Shown: positions 1 to 7,607 of the stretch, piece by piece | How the letters are laid out: each line of letters opens with the position of its first letter | Numbering within the stretch: position 1 is the stretch's first letter | NCBI GenBank assembly: GCA_051871555.1 | Contig: JBJECZ010000043.1 | Coordinates: 1-9,964 of the forward strand | Direction of reading: 5' to 3' | Length of the DNA stretch: 9,964 nt | DNA from: SFTJ01 sp051871555 | GTDB lineage: Bacteria; Bacteroidota; Bacteroidia; Bacteroidales; Muribaculaceae | Notes under the pieces: generated by a model | Database searches by the model: none | What the model saw: the letters and a program-made list of their open reading frames with translations, nothing else | Told to the model about the DNA's origin: nothing | Made by a program: the position numbers and the translations under genes

Positions 1-458
1 CTTGGAAGTACACCGATGCTGAAGGCGACGCTCTTGCTGCTCGCTTGCAAGCTGCTGAAGCTAAGATTGCTGACCTCGAAAAGCAACTTCGCGACTGCCT
101 CAACCGCAAGCCTGAAGTGATTGAAAAGGATGATGCTCCTTTGGCAACTATCTACTACCCAATTGGCAAGTCTACCATTACAGGTGTTAACACCAAGATT
201 GTAAACGCTGTTGCTGAGGTTATGAAGCAAAGCGACAAGAATTATGTCCTCACTGGCTGGGCTGACAACTACACCGGTACTGACAAGATTAACGCTAAGC
301 TCCGCAAGGACCGTGTGAATGGTGTAAAGAAAGCACTGGTTCGCAAGGGTGTTGCTGCCGACCGTCTCGATGCTCAAATCAACGATGGCAACCTCACTAA
401 CTTTGGTGCTAAGTGTGCTTCACTCGACCGTGCCGTAACAATCAACGAAGCTAAGTAA
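1..458 (+). CDS. OmpA-family outer membrane protein, C-terminal part (5' end outside window)
   Basis: This is the 3' part of a gene whose start lies before the window. The reading frame is already open at base 3 (Trp-Lys-Tyr-Thr-Asp), matching the middle of the complete paralogue at 624-1883. What remains is a heptad-like alpha-helical linker (QAAEAKIADLEKQL) followed by an OmpA-like peptidoglycan-binding domain. That domain contains GWADNYTG and N-x2-L-x3-R, the residues expected to hold the diaminopimelate side chain in the OmpA family. By analogy with the paralogue the missing part should be a signal peptide and an outer-membrane barrel. The protein would anchor the outer membrane to peptidoglycan. 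The TTG at 45, which an ORF caller could take as a start, is internal: the paralogue has Leu at the same place. It has one residue fewer than the paralogue before APLAT (DD versus DDN). A hairpin follows at 497-536. Confidence 0.9.
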   Translation, partial: WKYTDAEGDALAARLQAAEAKIADLEKQLRDCLNRKPEVIEKDDAPLATIYYPIGKSTITGVNTKIVNAVAEVMKQSDKNYVLTGWADNYTGTDKINAKLRKDRVNGVKKALVRKGVAADRLDAQINDGNLTNFGAKCASLDRAVTINEAK

Positions 459-496
459 TCACACACGATTATTTTGTCGGAATAATTGAAAAGCAA

Positions 497-536
497 AACG
501 CTTGAGTGTATGCCACATGGCACATACTCAGGCGTT
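497..536 (+). terminator. Hairpin after the first OmpA gene, probable terminator
   Basis: Imperfect inverted repeat: the left arm begins AACGCTTGAGT and the right arm ends ACTCAGGCGTT. It has G-U pairs, one mismatch or bulge, and a short loop around CCACATGG. The 3' side (TTATTATCCTTTTC) is only moderately T-rich, so termination may be partial. I see no consensus promoter between here and the next OmpA gene at 624, so some read-through into that gene is possible. Confidence 0.55.
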
Positions 537-623
537 ATTATCCTTTTCAGGATTGTCCTACCGATTGAAAATATGCCAATTTGGTGAATTCAAAACGATA
601 ATAATAAAAATAAAAGAGATAAC

Positions 624-1883
624 ATGAAACGAATTACTTTACTTGCTACTTTCCTGCTCGCCGCAATGAGTTTTGCAGTTAGCGCTCAGGAGGTGACTTA
701 TGTTGAGGACCCTTCTCAAGGTTTGCTCATCAACAAGGCCCCAAATAACTGGTTCCTTAATGTTGAGGCTGGTGCCAACTTGTTTATGAGCCCTAACGAC
801 ACTCATGTCGATAAGTTTACTAATCGCATCGGCGGCTCGTTCGACATTTCGTTAGGTAAATGGATTTCGCCTGTATTCGGTCTTCGTGCCGGCGTTGCAT
901 CGTTCCTCGCAAAGGGTGCCTGCGATGGCTACTATCACGACCGTGGCGACATGGCTATTCGTCCTGACCTTGGCTATGCCGAGAATGGCTATTATGCCCA
1001 AAAGGCATGGTTTGTAGGTCCTAAGTTAGATGCAATGTTAAGCCTTACCAACTGGTGGTTGGGCTACAACCCTGGTCGTGTTTACAACGCAGTGTTCTAT
1101 CTTGGTACATCGGTTTATTTCCCATTCGCAAAGGGTGGTGCTAACCATAATATGTATGCCGACAAGGTTAACCCATCGATTGACAAAGACGCTAAGTGGG
1201 CATTCGCCAACTCTCGCGACATTGACGTTCACCTGGGTTTGTTGAACAAGTTTGCTGTTTCGAAGCGCGTTGACATTCTTGTTGATGTTCGTTTCGACTA
1301 TCTGCAGGAAAACTTCGACGACATTGTGGACACTCGTAACTGTAACCTCAACCTTCTTGTTGGTATCGGCTACAACTTCGGCAAGACCACTTGGAATGGC
1401 CCGATGACAGCTGTTTGCCCAACTTGGAAGTACACCGATGCTGAAGGCGACGCTCTTGCTGCTCGCTTGCAAGCTGCCGAGGCTAAGATTGCTGACCTTG
1501 AAAAGCAACTTCGTGACTGCTTGAACCGCAAGCCTGAAGTGATTGAAAAGGACGACAATGCTCCATTGGCAACTGTATATTTCCCGATTGGCAAGACTGC
1601 CATCACCGGCGTTCAAGGCAAGGTGGTGAATGCTGTTGCTGAGGTTATGAAGCAAACCGACAAGGAATACCTCCTCACCGGTTGGGCTGACAACTACACT
1701 GGTAACGATAAGATTAACACTCGTCTCCGCAAGGGCCGTGTGGCTAACGTGAAGGCTGCTCTTGTACGCAAGGGTGTTGATGCAGGTCGCCTCGAAACTA
1801 CAATCAACGATGGCAACCTCACCAACTTTGGTGCTAAGTGTGCTTCGCTCGACCGTGCAGTCACTGTACACGAAAAGAAGTGA
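624..1883 (+). CDS. OmpA-family outer membrane protein (barrel plus peptidoglycan-binding domain)
   Basis: Complete 419-residue envelope protein. Residues 1-21 are a signal peptide (Lys-Arg, hydrophobic core, cleavage after VSA before QE). Residues about 40-255 alternate polar and aromatic/hydrophobic stretches like an outer-membrane beta barrel, ending near VGIGYNFG. Residues about 272-300 form a charged, Ala/Leu-rich helical or coiled-coil linker. Residues about 313-410 are the OmpA-like domain, with D356 in GWADNYTG and N365-x2-L368-x3-R372 as the expected peptidoglycan contacts. The inferred role is to fasten the outer membrane to the cell wall. The start is chosen because it gives a proper signal peptide behind an A-rich leader (AAAATAAAAGAGATAAC) typical of Bacteroidota. 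It is a tandem paralogue of the gene ending at 458; the first 55 bases of the window match 1423-1477 exactly. A strong terminator follows at 1914. Cys residues at 100, 240, 265, 299 and 406 are more than usual for OmpA. Confidence 0.93.
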   Translation: MKRITLLATFLLAAMSFAVSAQEVTYVEDPSQGLLINKAPNNWFLNVEAGANLFMSPNDTHVDKFTNRIGGSFDISLGKWISPVFGLRAGVASFLAKGACDGYYHDRGDMAIRPDLGYAENGYYAQKAWFVGPKLDAMLSLTNWWLGYNPGRVYNAVFYLGTSVYFPFAKGGANHNMYADKVNPSIDKDAKWAFANSRDIDVHLGLLNKFAVSKRVDILVDVRFDYLQENFDDIVDTRNCNLNLLVGIGYNFGKTTWNGPMTAVCPTWKYTDAEGDALAARLQAAEAKIADLEKQLRDCLNRKPEVIEKDDNAPLATVYFPIGKTAITGVQGKVVNAVAEVMKQTDKEYLLTGWADNYTGNDKINTRLRKGRVANVKAALVRKGVDAGRLETTINDGNLTNFGAKCASLDRAVTVHEKK

Positions 1884-1913
1884 TTCTTAGATAATACTTC
1901 AATTTAACTCATA

Positions 1914-1965
1914 TTCAACGCATCTGTGGCAATCGCCGCAGGTGCGTTGAACTTTTTTACTTTTT
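1914..1965 (+). terminator. Rho-independent terminator after the second OmpA gene
   Basis: A 17-base-pair stem (1914-1930 with 1935-1951) is perfect apart from two G-U pairs, with the 4-base loop AATC. It is followed by C then TTTTTT and, after AC, TTTTT. This is a strong intrinsic terminator closing the tandem OmpA pair. The rest of the gap to 2110 is AT-rich and holds the promoter of the next gene. Confidence 0.92.
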
Positions 1966-2046
1966 CGACAAATCGAACTTCATAAATGTCAATGACCTCT
2001 ATGAATCGTGCGAACCATAAAAATTTTAATTCTATCATTGCTAATT

Positions 2047-2076
2047 TTTAGTGGTATTATATTATATGTAACTTTG
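2047..2076 (+). promoter_or_regulatory. Bacteroides-type promoter for the small beta-barrel gene
   Basis: TAACTTTG at 2069-2076 matches the -7 consensus TAnnTTTG of the Bacteroidota housekeeping sigma factor. A TTTA at 2047-2050, 18 bases upstream, is a near match to the -33 TTTG. Transcription would start about 7 bases downstream, giving a leader of roughly 25-30 bases to the ATG at 2110. Confidence 0.6.
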
Positions 2077-2109
2077 TGAGGAATTAATTAGTTGAAAATT
2101 AAATAGAAT

Positions 2110-2679
2110 ATGAGAAAAGTAATTTTAATGTTGTGCTTGATGGCGGCGATGTGTGCCGGAAGTGCATTGGCACAGGGCAAGCATTTCGCGATTGAGTTTG
2201 GTGCGGGCATGAATTTCGGGCTCGCTGATTTGGGTAAGGACAAGTTTAGCGGGAACAAATCATCGGCTGACTTGTATGCCGAGTTGCGTTATCGCATCAA
2301 GCAGAGTCCGTTTGAAGTGGGATTGTATGTGGGTGAGAATTTGCTTTTGCGCGAATCGTTGAGGGGTAACAATTACGATTTCTTCTCGACAAACATTATG
2401 CTTACCAGCAATTACAACCATGTGTTGAACGACAAATTCACGTTGTTTGGCGGCGTTGGCGTTGGTATGTGCACAATCGACAGCAGTGCTGACATAGAAT
2501 ATGAGGGCAGCGACATGTTTTCGGAGGCTTATAGCGACAACGGCCCTTCGGGTAGTTTTGCGTTTATGCCGCGTGTGGGTGTTCAGTTCTGGAAGCTGAG
2601 GTTGACAATGGGCTATAAGTTCCAGGAGAAAGCCAATAGGCATGCGTTTGCAACGCTTGGCTTTTCGTTTAGGTTCTAA
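2110..2679 (+). CDS. Small outer-membrane beta-barrel protein
   Basis: A 189-residue secreted protein of the porin-family/OMP_b-brl type, probably an eight-stranded barrel; no more specific function can be read. Residues 1-21 are a signal peptide ending ALA before QG. The mature part shows alternating amphipathic strands (FAIEFGAGMNFG, FEVGLYVGENLLL, KFTLFGGVGVGM, FMPRVGVQFWKLRLTMGYKF) and ends in FATLGFSFRF. A terminal Phe with aromatic residues at every second position is the usual BAM recognition signal. The start follows a good promoter at 2047-2076 with an A-rich leader. It is a single-gene unit: a terminator precedes it at 1914 and a bidirectional one follows at 2706. It shares the general outer-membrane theme with the OmpA pair but lacks any peptidoglycan-binding domain and is not an obvious duplicate. 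Confidence 0.85.
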   Translation: MRKVILMLCLMAAMCAGSALAQGKHFAIEFGAGMNFGLADLGKDKFSGNKSSADLYAELRYRIKQSPFEVGLYVGENLLLRESLRGNNYDFFSTNIMLTSNYNHVLNDKFTLFGGVGVGMCTIDSSADIEYEGSDMFSEAYSDNGPSGSFAFMPRVGVQFWKLRLTMGYKFQEKANRHAFATLGFSFRF

Positions 2680-2705
2680 GACATAGATGATAGATAATGA
2701 TAAGA

Positions 2706-2738
2706 AAAAAGGTGGACTCAAATGGGGTCCACCTTTTT
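2706..2738. terminator. Bidirectional intrinsic terminator between convergent genes
   Basis: Perfect 12-base-pair stem, AAAAAGGTGGAC (2706-2717) with GTCCACCTTTTT (2727-2738), around a 9-base loop. With A-rich sequence on the left and T-rich on the right it works on both strands. It ends the beta-barrel gene on + and the glycogen operon (last gene ending at 2760) on -. Confidence 0.92.
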
Positions 2739-2759
2739 CACTATTGCATTATGCCTAAT

Positions 2760-4184
2760 TTACTTAGTCTTTTTTGCAGCCGGTTTTTTTGCCTTTGGGG
2801 CAGCTTCTTCGGCTTTCTCGGCAGGAGCAGCTTTTTTAGGAGCAGCCTTCTTTGCCGGTGCTTTCTTGGCTGGAGCCTTTTCTTCGAGAGGCTTTTCGTC
2901 GTCCTTGATGATGTTGTTGCGCATCAGGGTCACTTCGCGGTTAAGCTCGCTGATTTCGTTTGCTTGGTTGCGGATGGTGGTGAGCAGCGCGTTCAATTCT
3001 TCGTTTTCGATTGAGAGCGGGTATTGCTCTTCAACGCGAACGATGAAGTCCGACAACACATTCATGTAGTTTGTGAAGCCTTCGTAAGGAGTGCTGTAAG
3101 GGCTGAAAGCATAGGTTCCAGAGGTGTTCATATAATAGAAGTGGTCGCTTGATTGCAGGCGCATGAAATCCACCTTGATGCTGCGTTCTTCGCAGAGGGC
3201 AACGCGTTCAGCAACCGAGAACAGCTTGTTGAGGGCTTCTTGTTGCAACAGATTGCCTTGCCAAGCGCTTGCGTCGCGAGCTTCTCCCGACCAAGTCATT
3301 GGGAATGGCACAGAGAGTTGCGAAACCGGTTTCAAGCGTGAGATTGCTTCGCTTGGAGTCCAGAACTCGATGTTGCGTTCGGCAGCGAACTTAGGCAATG
3401 CTCTGAAGAAATCGAAGATACCGCTTTCGCGTGGCATCATTTCGCCGAAGGTTTCGTAGTTCATGCAGATGTTGATGAGTTGCTCTTCTTGTGGAAGGTC
3501 GGCAATCCAGTTCATGTATTTGTCTGCAGTGAGTGGATAAGATTCCCAGTCGGTGTTGTTGAAGCGAACAGTGATGTCCTCGGTGAGCTTGCTGTTGCGC
3601 AGAAGCAGTTTCAGCTTAGGAGCAGATGCCGAAGCGTAGAGGTAGTTAGGCGACTTCCAGCCAAGGATGTGCTTAGCGCCTTCGGTTACCATACCCTTCA
3701 TGCCAAGTCCTGCTACCCAAGTAGCGATTTCATCGTCGTAGAGCAATTCGGTGTTGCGGAACACTTTTGGTTTTTGACCGAAAAGCTGATAAATCATTGA
3801 ATCGTGCATTTCAACTTGACGGCGGAATTCCTCGATGTCGCGCAACGAAGCGAGCGAGTGAGAGAATGTTTCCGACAGGAATTCAACGCATCCGGTGGCA
3901 ACGAGTTCTTTCATCTTGTCGATGAATTCAGGAACGTATTGCTGCAATTGCTCAATGGCAGTGCCGCTGATTGAGAATGCCACTTTAAACTTCTTTCCGT
4001 TCTCCTTGATAAGGTCGAGGAGCATGTCGGTAGCAGGGATGTAGGAATTACGTGCTACGCGGGTGATTATATCGTCGTTGGCGAAATCGTCGTAGTAGTA
4101 GTGGTCGTTACCGATTTCGAAGAAACGATATTTTTTCAGACGGAATGGCTGATGTATGTGAAAATAAAAACAAATTGCTTTCAT
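2760..4184 (-). CDS. Glycoside hydrolase family 57 alpha-amylase-like protein
   Basis: Cytoplasmic 474-residue protein of the GH57 alpha-amylase type, acting on (or binding) alpha-glucan. There is no signal peptide. Family motifs in order: HIHQP (9-13), GCVEFLSE (98-105), RNTEL with the expected nucleophile Glu146, MNYETFGE (241-248) and SSDHFYYM (345-352). In GH57 amylases the fourth motif normally reads DYETFGE, its Asp being the acid/base; here that position is Asn242, so activity may be reduced or lost, as in known 'alpha-amylase-like' homologues. Residues about 380-425 look like a coiled coil, and 433-474 form a Lys/Ala/Pro-rich, histone-H1-like tail (AKKAPAKKAAPKKAAPAEKA). It is the last gene of the glycogen operon, 38 bases after the glycosyltransferase, and ends just before the terminator at 2706-2738. 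The family call is firm; whether it cleaves, transfers or only binds glucan is not decided by the sequence. Confidence 0.92.
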   Translation of the reverse strand: MKAICFYFHIHQPFRLKKYRFFEIGNDHYYYDDFANDDIITRVARNSYIPATDMLLDLIKENGKKFKVAFSISGTAIEQLQQYVPEFIDKMKELVATGCVEFLSETFSHSLASLRDIEEFRRQVEMHDSMIYQLFGQKPKVFRNTELLYDDEIATWVAGLGMKGMVTEGAKHILGWKSPNYLYASASAPKLKLLLRNSKLTEDITVRFNNTDWESYPLTADKYMNWIADLPQEEQLINICMNYETFGEMMPRESGIFDFFRALPKFAAERNIEFWTPSEAISRLKPVSQLSVPFPMTWSGEARDASAWQGNLLQQEALNKLFSVAERVALCEERSIKVDFMRLQSSDHFYYMNTSGTYAFSPYSTPYEGFTNYMNVLSDFIVRVEEQYPLSIENEELNALLTTIRNQANEISELNREVTLMRNNIIKDDEKPLEEKAPAKKAPAKKAAPKKAAPAEKAEEAAPKAKKPAAKKTK

Positions 4185-4222
4185 TGTAGTGTTAATGTTT
4201 AAGTTGTGTTATTAATGGATGA

Positions 4223-5482
4223 TTAACGATTGACTAAGCGCTTGTAGATGTTGATTACCTTTGTTCCGGCTTTTTTCCAGACTATGCCAGCCACTTCGTC
4301 GAGTCCGTTTTCGTGAAGTTGCTGCGACATAGAGGGGTAGGAGATAATTGAATAGATGGCGTTAGCCATTTCGTTTACGTCCCAATAATCAACCTTAATT
4401 ACATTGTCAAGGATTTCGGCGCAGCCCGATTGCTTTGAGATGATTGAAGGCACACCCATTTGCATGGCTTCGAGTGGTGCGATACCAAAAGGCTCGCTCA
4501 CCGAAGGCATGATGAACACGTCGCTGTTTTTATACATCTCATACACCTCTTTGCCGCGAAGGAATCCGATGAAGTGGAAACGGTCGGATATGCCGCGGCG
4601 GGCTGCCAGACGAATCATCTTTTCCATCATGTCGCCACCGCCAGCCATCACAAATCGCACGTTGTGTACTTTTTTGAGCACCATTGCGGCAGCTTCAACA
4701 AAGTATTCAGGACCTTTCTGCATGGTGATGCGGCCCAAGAATGTTACGATTTTTTCTTTGCGCGGAGTTTTTTCGATTTTCAGGTAGTCGTCGGGCAGAG
4801 GTTCGACAGCGTTGTGCACTGTGGTCACCTTGTCGGGCGAGATGCCGTATTTCTCGATAACTGTGCGTCGAGTGAGGTTGCTCACGGTGATGATGTGGTC
4901 AGCCTGATTCATGCCGTCTTTCTCGATTCCGAACACAACGGGGTTCACGTTGCCGCGGCTACGGTCGTAGTCGGTGGCATGCACGTGAATCACCAGAGGC
5001 TTGCCGCTAACTTGCTTGGCGTGGATGCCGGCAGGATAGGTGAGCCAGTCGTGCGAGTGGATTACGTCGAATTGGGCAGTGCGAGCAATAACGCCGGCAA
5101 CAATCGAATAGTTGTTGATTTCCTCCATGAGGTTCTGAGGATACTTTCCTGAGAACTCAATGCATCCGAGGTCGTTTACGTTCAGATAGTTGAAGTCGGC
5201 ATATATGTGGTCGCGAAGGTCAAAATAGGTTTGTGGGTCCATTACGTTGCCTTGACGTTGCTGAACGTAGTCCCAGCTGACGTCGCGCCAAGCAACTGGG
5301 GTGTTGCTGGCACCAATTATTTTGGCGAATGTCTTTTCTTCATCGCCCATAGGACGAGGGATGACGAATGTGATGTCCATATCGCCATTTTGGTAGATTC
5401 CTTTGGTCAAGCCGTAGCTGGCGGTGCCAAGTCCACCGAGGATATGAGGTGGGAATTCCCAACCGAACATTAATGCTTTCAT
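4223..5482 (-). CDS. Glycogen synthase-like glycosyltransferase (GT-B fold)
   Basis: A 419-residue cytoplasmic glycosyltransferase, probably elongating alpha-1,4-glucan from a nucleotide sugar. The N-terminal lobe has GWEFPPHILGGLGT (7-20), where the Gly-Gly-Leu loop corresponds to the KxGGL sugar-nucleotide loop of starch/glycogen synthases, and HSHDWLT (142-148). The C-terminal lobe starts about 243 with FLGRITMQKG (248-257; the conserved Arg251 and Lys256 contact the donor phosphates) and carries the retaining-GT E-x7-E motif as E330-PFGIAPL-E338. The pattern is GT4/GT5-like. The donor (ADP- or UDP-glucose) cannot be told from sequence alone. The start codon overlaps the stop of the debranching enzyme in an ATGA arrangement (5479-5482), implying translational coupling; the GH57 gene follows after 38 bases. 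The genomic partners make glycogen synthesis much more likely than lipopolysaccharide or capsule work. Confidence 0.9.
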   Translation of the reverse strand: MKALMFGWEFPPHILGGLGTASYGLTKGIYQNGDMDITFVIPRPMGDEEKTFAKIIGASNTPVAWRDVSWDYVQQRQGNVMDPQTYFDLRDHIYADFNYLNVNDLGCIEFSGKYPQNLMEEINNYSIVAGVIARTAQFDVIHSHDWLTYPAGIHAKQVSGKPLVIHVHATDYDRSRGNVNPVVFGIEKDGMNQADHIITVSNLTRRTVIEKYGISPDKVTTVHNAVEPLPDDYLKIEKTPRKEKIVTFLGRITMQKGPEYFVEAAAMVLKKVHNVRFVMAGGGDMMEKMIRLAARRGISDRFHFIGFLRGKEVYEMYKNSDVFIMPSVSEPFGIAPLEAMQMGVPSIISKQSGCAEILDNVIKVDYWDVNEMANAIYSIISYPSMSQQLHENGLDEVAGIVWKKAGTKVINIYKRLVNR

Positions 5483-7461
5483 ACCGTATATAAGTAATGT
5501 AGTTTCATGGATTCGTCGTCGATGTTCTTAATCATGCGCAGCACTCGCAGCACGCCGCTGACGTTTGCGGCAAAGCTCACAGCACCGCGGCCTATGTAAG
5601 GCGGGTTGCCGTCGTAGAGTTCCGAAAGCGAACCAATACAGCCTTGGCTCATTTCGTCTTCGTAGCCAATCATTTGGCGTTCAATGAACGACAGACCGCT
5701 CAAGCCGAACACTTTAATGTAGGCATCGGCATAGAATCCGATGAGCCATGGGCGCGCGCTGCCTTGGTAGTAGGCTTCTTCGCGTTCTTGCGGGTTGCCA
5801 AGATACCATGGCTTATAGCCGTAGCTGTTAGGGCTGAGTGTGCGCAAGCCTTTGGGCGTGAGCAATTCGCGCGTAACGAAGTCGAGCACGCTCTTGCGTT
5901 GGCGACGGTCGAGTGGCGAATAGTCGAGTCCGGCAGCGATAATCATGTTTGGACGTACGCTTGGGTCGGAATAATATCCGTCGACATAGTCGTAGAGGTA
6001 GCCCGAGTCGTTGAGGAATGTTGCGATGAACGAAGCCTTAATTTTGTCGGTGAGTTCTTCCCAGGTTTTCACGTCGTCAACCGAGGCAACGTCGTCGGCA
6101 AACAGGTTTTGAGCGAATCGCAGGGCATTATACCACAGGGCGTTGAATTCAACCACGAATCCCGAGCGCGGAATGATTGGAGTGCCGTCGGGGCGCGAAG
6201 CATCCATCCAAGTCATAGGCTTCTTGGTGCCGTCGGTGGTTACGAGACCGTTTTCGGCAACCTTGAGGTTAGGATGCTTTTGGTCGATGATGAAGCGCAA
6301 GATGTCCTTCACCAGTTTGCCGTAGCGCTTTGCAGCTTCTTGCGAGCCAGCGTCCTTGGCATATTGTTGCACGTCCCAAATTGCCCATAATGGCACGTCT
6401 GGCAAGTCGAGGCCGTCGAGGGTCTTGTCGATTTCGCCGGTTTCGATGAATGCGGTGAGCGCCTTTTGGGCTGTGTCCATAATGCCTTCGAAATCAGGAC
6501 GGTGGTGCACCGAGATAGTGGCGCCTGGCAGCGCGATGAATTCGTCGCGGGCGCGAGTCTTGAACCATGGGTAACCTGCCAAGATGTAACGGCTGCCGTC
6601 GGGCTTGGTTACATAGAATTGCTTAGCGCAGTTCTTCATACAGTTGTAGAAGCTGGTTCGCGGCGTGCGGGTCTTGATTTCGTCCTCATACATTTTGTTG
6701 AGTTGACGAGTGTTCACCTTTTCGGTGCCGGCAGAGAAGATTATGCTTTCGCCTTTCTTGATTTTCAGTTGGAAATAGCCAGGCACATAAAGGTCTTCGG
6801 TGTACGGGATTCCGCGTTCGCGGTCTTTGGTGTACTCGATTCCTTTATACCAGTTTGGCTCATACACGAATTCCGGTTTCTTGCTAAGTTGCATGAAAAG
6901 TGTAGGGTAGCCCTCGTACATGCAGGTAGAAATTCCGTTAGGCACTTCTTGATATTCGGTGCTTGCCACGCTGTTTGCCATGCAAAGGCTGTTTGCATCG
7001 CGGAAAGCGAGGAACGGACGGAACTGCAAGGTTGTTTCGGAGTGTGCGTCGACCAGGGTGTAACGAATGAGGATTCGATTTTCATGCGAGATGAAAATCT
7101 TCTCTTTGGTTAGAATCACGCCACCCACGCGGTAGGTGGTTGTTGGCACTCTTTCGCAATCGTATTCGCGAATGTATTTGTGCCCGTTTGGGCTGTACAC
7201 ATTTCCATTGTACTGGTGGATTCCGAGGTTAAACGGGGCACCGTGCTGAATCACTGTTTCGTCGAGCGTTGAAAGGAGCACGTGGTTATCGTCGTTTAGC
7301 TCTGGAATGGGTATTACAAGCAAGCCGTGTTGCTTGCGAGTGTTACATCCCACCAAAGTTGTACAATGATATGCACCTGACTGATTGGTGCGGAGCATTT
7401 CTTTAGGCAAAGATTGGTCCAGGTTAATCATCAGGCTTTTATCAAACTTTAAATAACTCAT
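5479..7461 (-). CDS. Glycogen debranching enzyme (amylo-alpha-1,6-glucosidase, GH133 type)
   Basis: A 660-residue cytoplasmic enzyme that removes alpha-1,6-linked glucose branch points. Residues about 18-245 match the bacterial/archaeal debranching-enzyme N-terminal domain, with the typical opening TNQSGAYHCTTLVGCNTRKQHGLLV and PIPELNDD. Residues about 285-650 form the (alpha/alpha)6-barrel catalytic domain: AGYPWFKTRARDEFIALPG (295-313), TWMDA (417-421), VVEFNALWYNAL (436-447), LLTPKGLRTLSP (533-544) and YYQGSARPWLIG (564-575). Acidic residues in the RARDEF and WMDA blocks are candidate catalytic groups. The length and domain order are those of the family, and there is no signal peptide. It is the first gene of the operon, followed by the glycosyltransferase (4-base overlap) and GH57. 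A weak promoter candidate lies at 7520-7551; read-through from the lipid kinase 146 bases upstream is also possible, as I see no terminator between them. Confidence 0.94.
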   Translation of the reverse strand: MSYLKFDKSLMINLDQSLPKEMLRTNQSGAYHCTTLVGCNTRKQHGLLVIPIPELNDDNHVLLSTLDETVIQHGAPFNLGIHQYNGNVYSPNGHKYIREYDCERVPTTTYRVGGVILTKEKIFISHENRILIRYTLVDAHSETTLQFRPFLAFRDANSLCMANSVASTEYQEVPNGISTCMYEGYPTLFMQLSKKPEFVYEPNWYKGIEYTKDRERGIPYTEDLYVPGYFQLKIKKGESIIFSAGTEKVNTRQLNKMYEDEIKTRTPRTSFYNCMKNCAKQFYVTKPDGSRYILAGYPWFKTRARDEFIALPGATISVHHRPDFEGIMDTAQKALTAFIETGEIDKTLDGLDLPDVPLWAIWDVQQYAKDAGSQEAAKRYGKLVKDILRFIIDQKHPNLKVAENGLVTTDGTKKPMTWMDASRPDGTPIIPRSGFVVEFNALWYNALRFAQNLFADDVASVDDVKTWEELTDKIKASFIATFLNDSGYLYDYVDGYYSDPSVRPNMIIAAGLDYSPLDRRQRKSVLDFVTRELLTPKGLRTLSPNSYGYKPWYLGNPQEREEAYYQGSARPWLIGFYADAYIKVFGLSGLSFIERQMIGYEDEMSQGCIGSLSELYDGNPPYIGRGAVSFAANVSGVLRVLRMIKNIDDESMKLHYLYTV

Positions 7462-7519
7462 AAGAGCGTGTTTTTTGGTTGTAAAGAATGTAGTTAATTT
7501 TTCGCGGTTAAGCTTAAAG

Positions 7520-7551
7520 CGAATTTACGGATAAATTTTAGGATATGCAAC
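7520..7551 (-). promoter_or_regulatory. Weak promoter candidate for the glycogen operon
   Basis: On the - strand GTTG, 20 bases, TAAATTCG gives one mismatch in the -33 box and one in the -7 box relative to the Bacteroides consensus. It would leave a leader of about 50 bases before the debranching-enzyme ATG at 7461. The gap 7462-7607 is otherwise AT-rich sequence in which I see no gene and no clear terminator. Confidence 0.3.
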
Positions 7552-7607
7552 AAAATATTGACTTTTTGTGCCAAATGTTTAAAAATTGTCGGATATGTGA
7601 TAAAAAG

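Noticed and set aside
1038..1871. Long - strand open frame (277 codons) antisense to the second OmpA gene
   Set aside because: It lies wholly under a well-supported gene, has no recognisable domain or start context, and reflects codon usage of the + strand gene.
2763..2888. Possible DNA repeat or CRISPR-like array in the T-rich repetitive stretch
   Set aside because: The periodicity is explained by codons for AKKAP-type residues; there are no spacers or regular repeat units.
2697..3069. + strand frames of 105 and 115 codons over the GH57 tail
   Set aside because: Their Phe/Ala/Cys-rich translations are the reverse of the Lys/Ala/Pro codon repeats of the GH57 tail, and they begin inside the bidirectional terminator.
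5644..6390. + strand open frame of 248 codons antisense to the debranching enzyme
   Set aside because: It is a shadow of a clear GH133-type gene; the translation shows no domain. The same holds for the + strand frames at 4460-5152 and 6466-7113.
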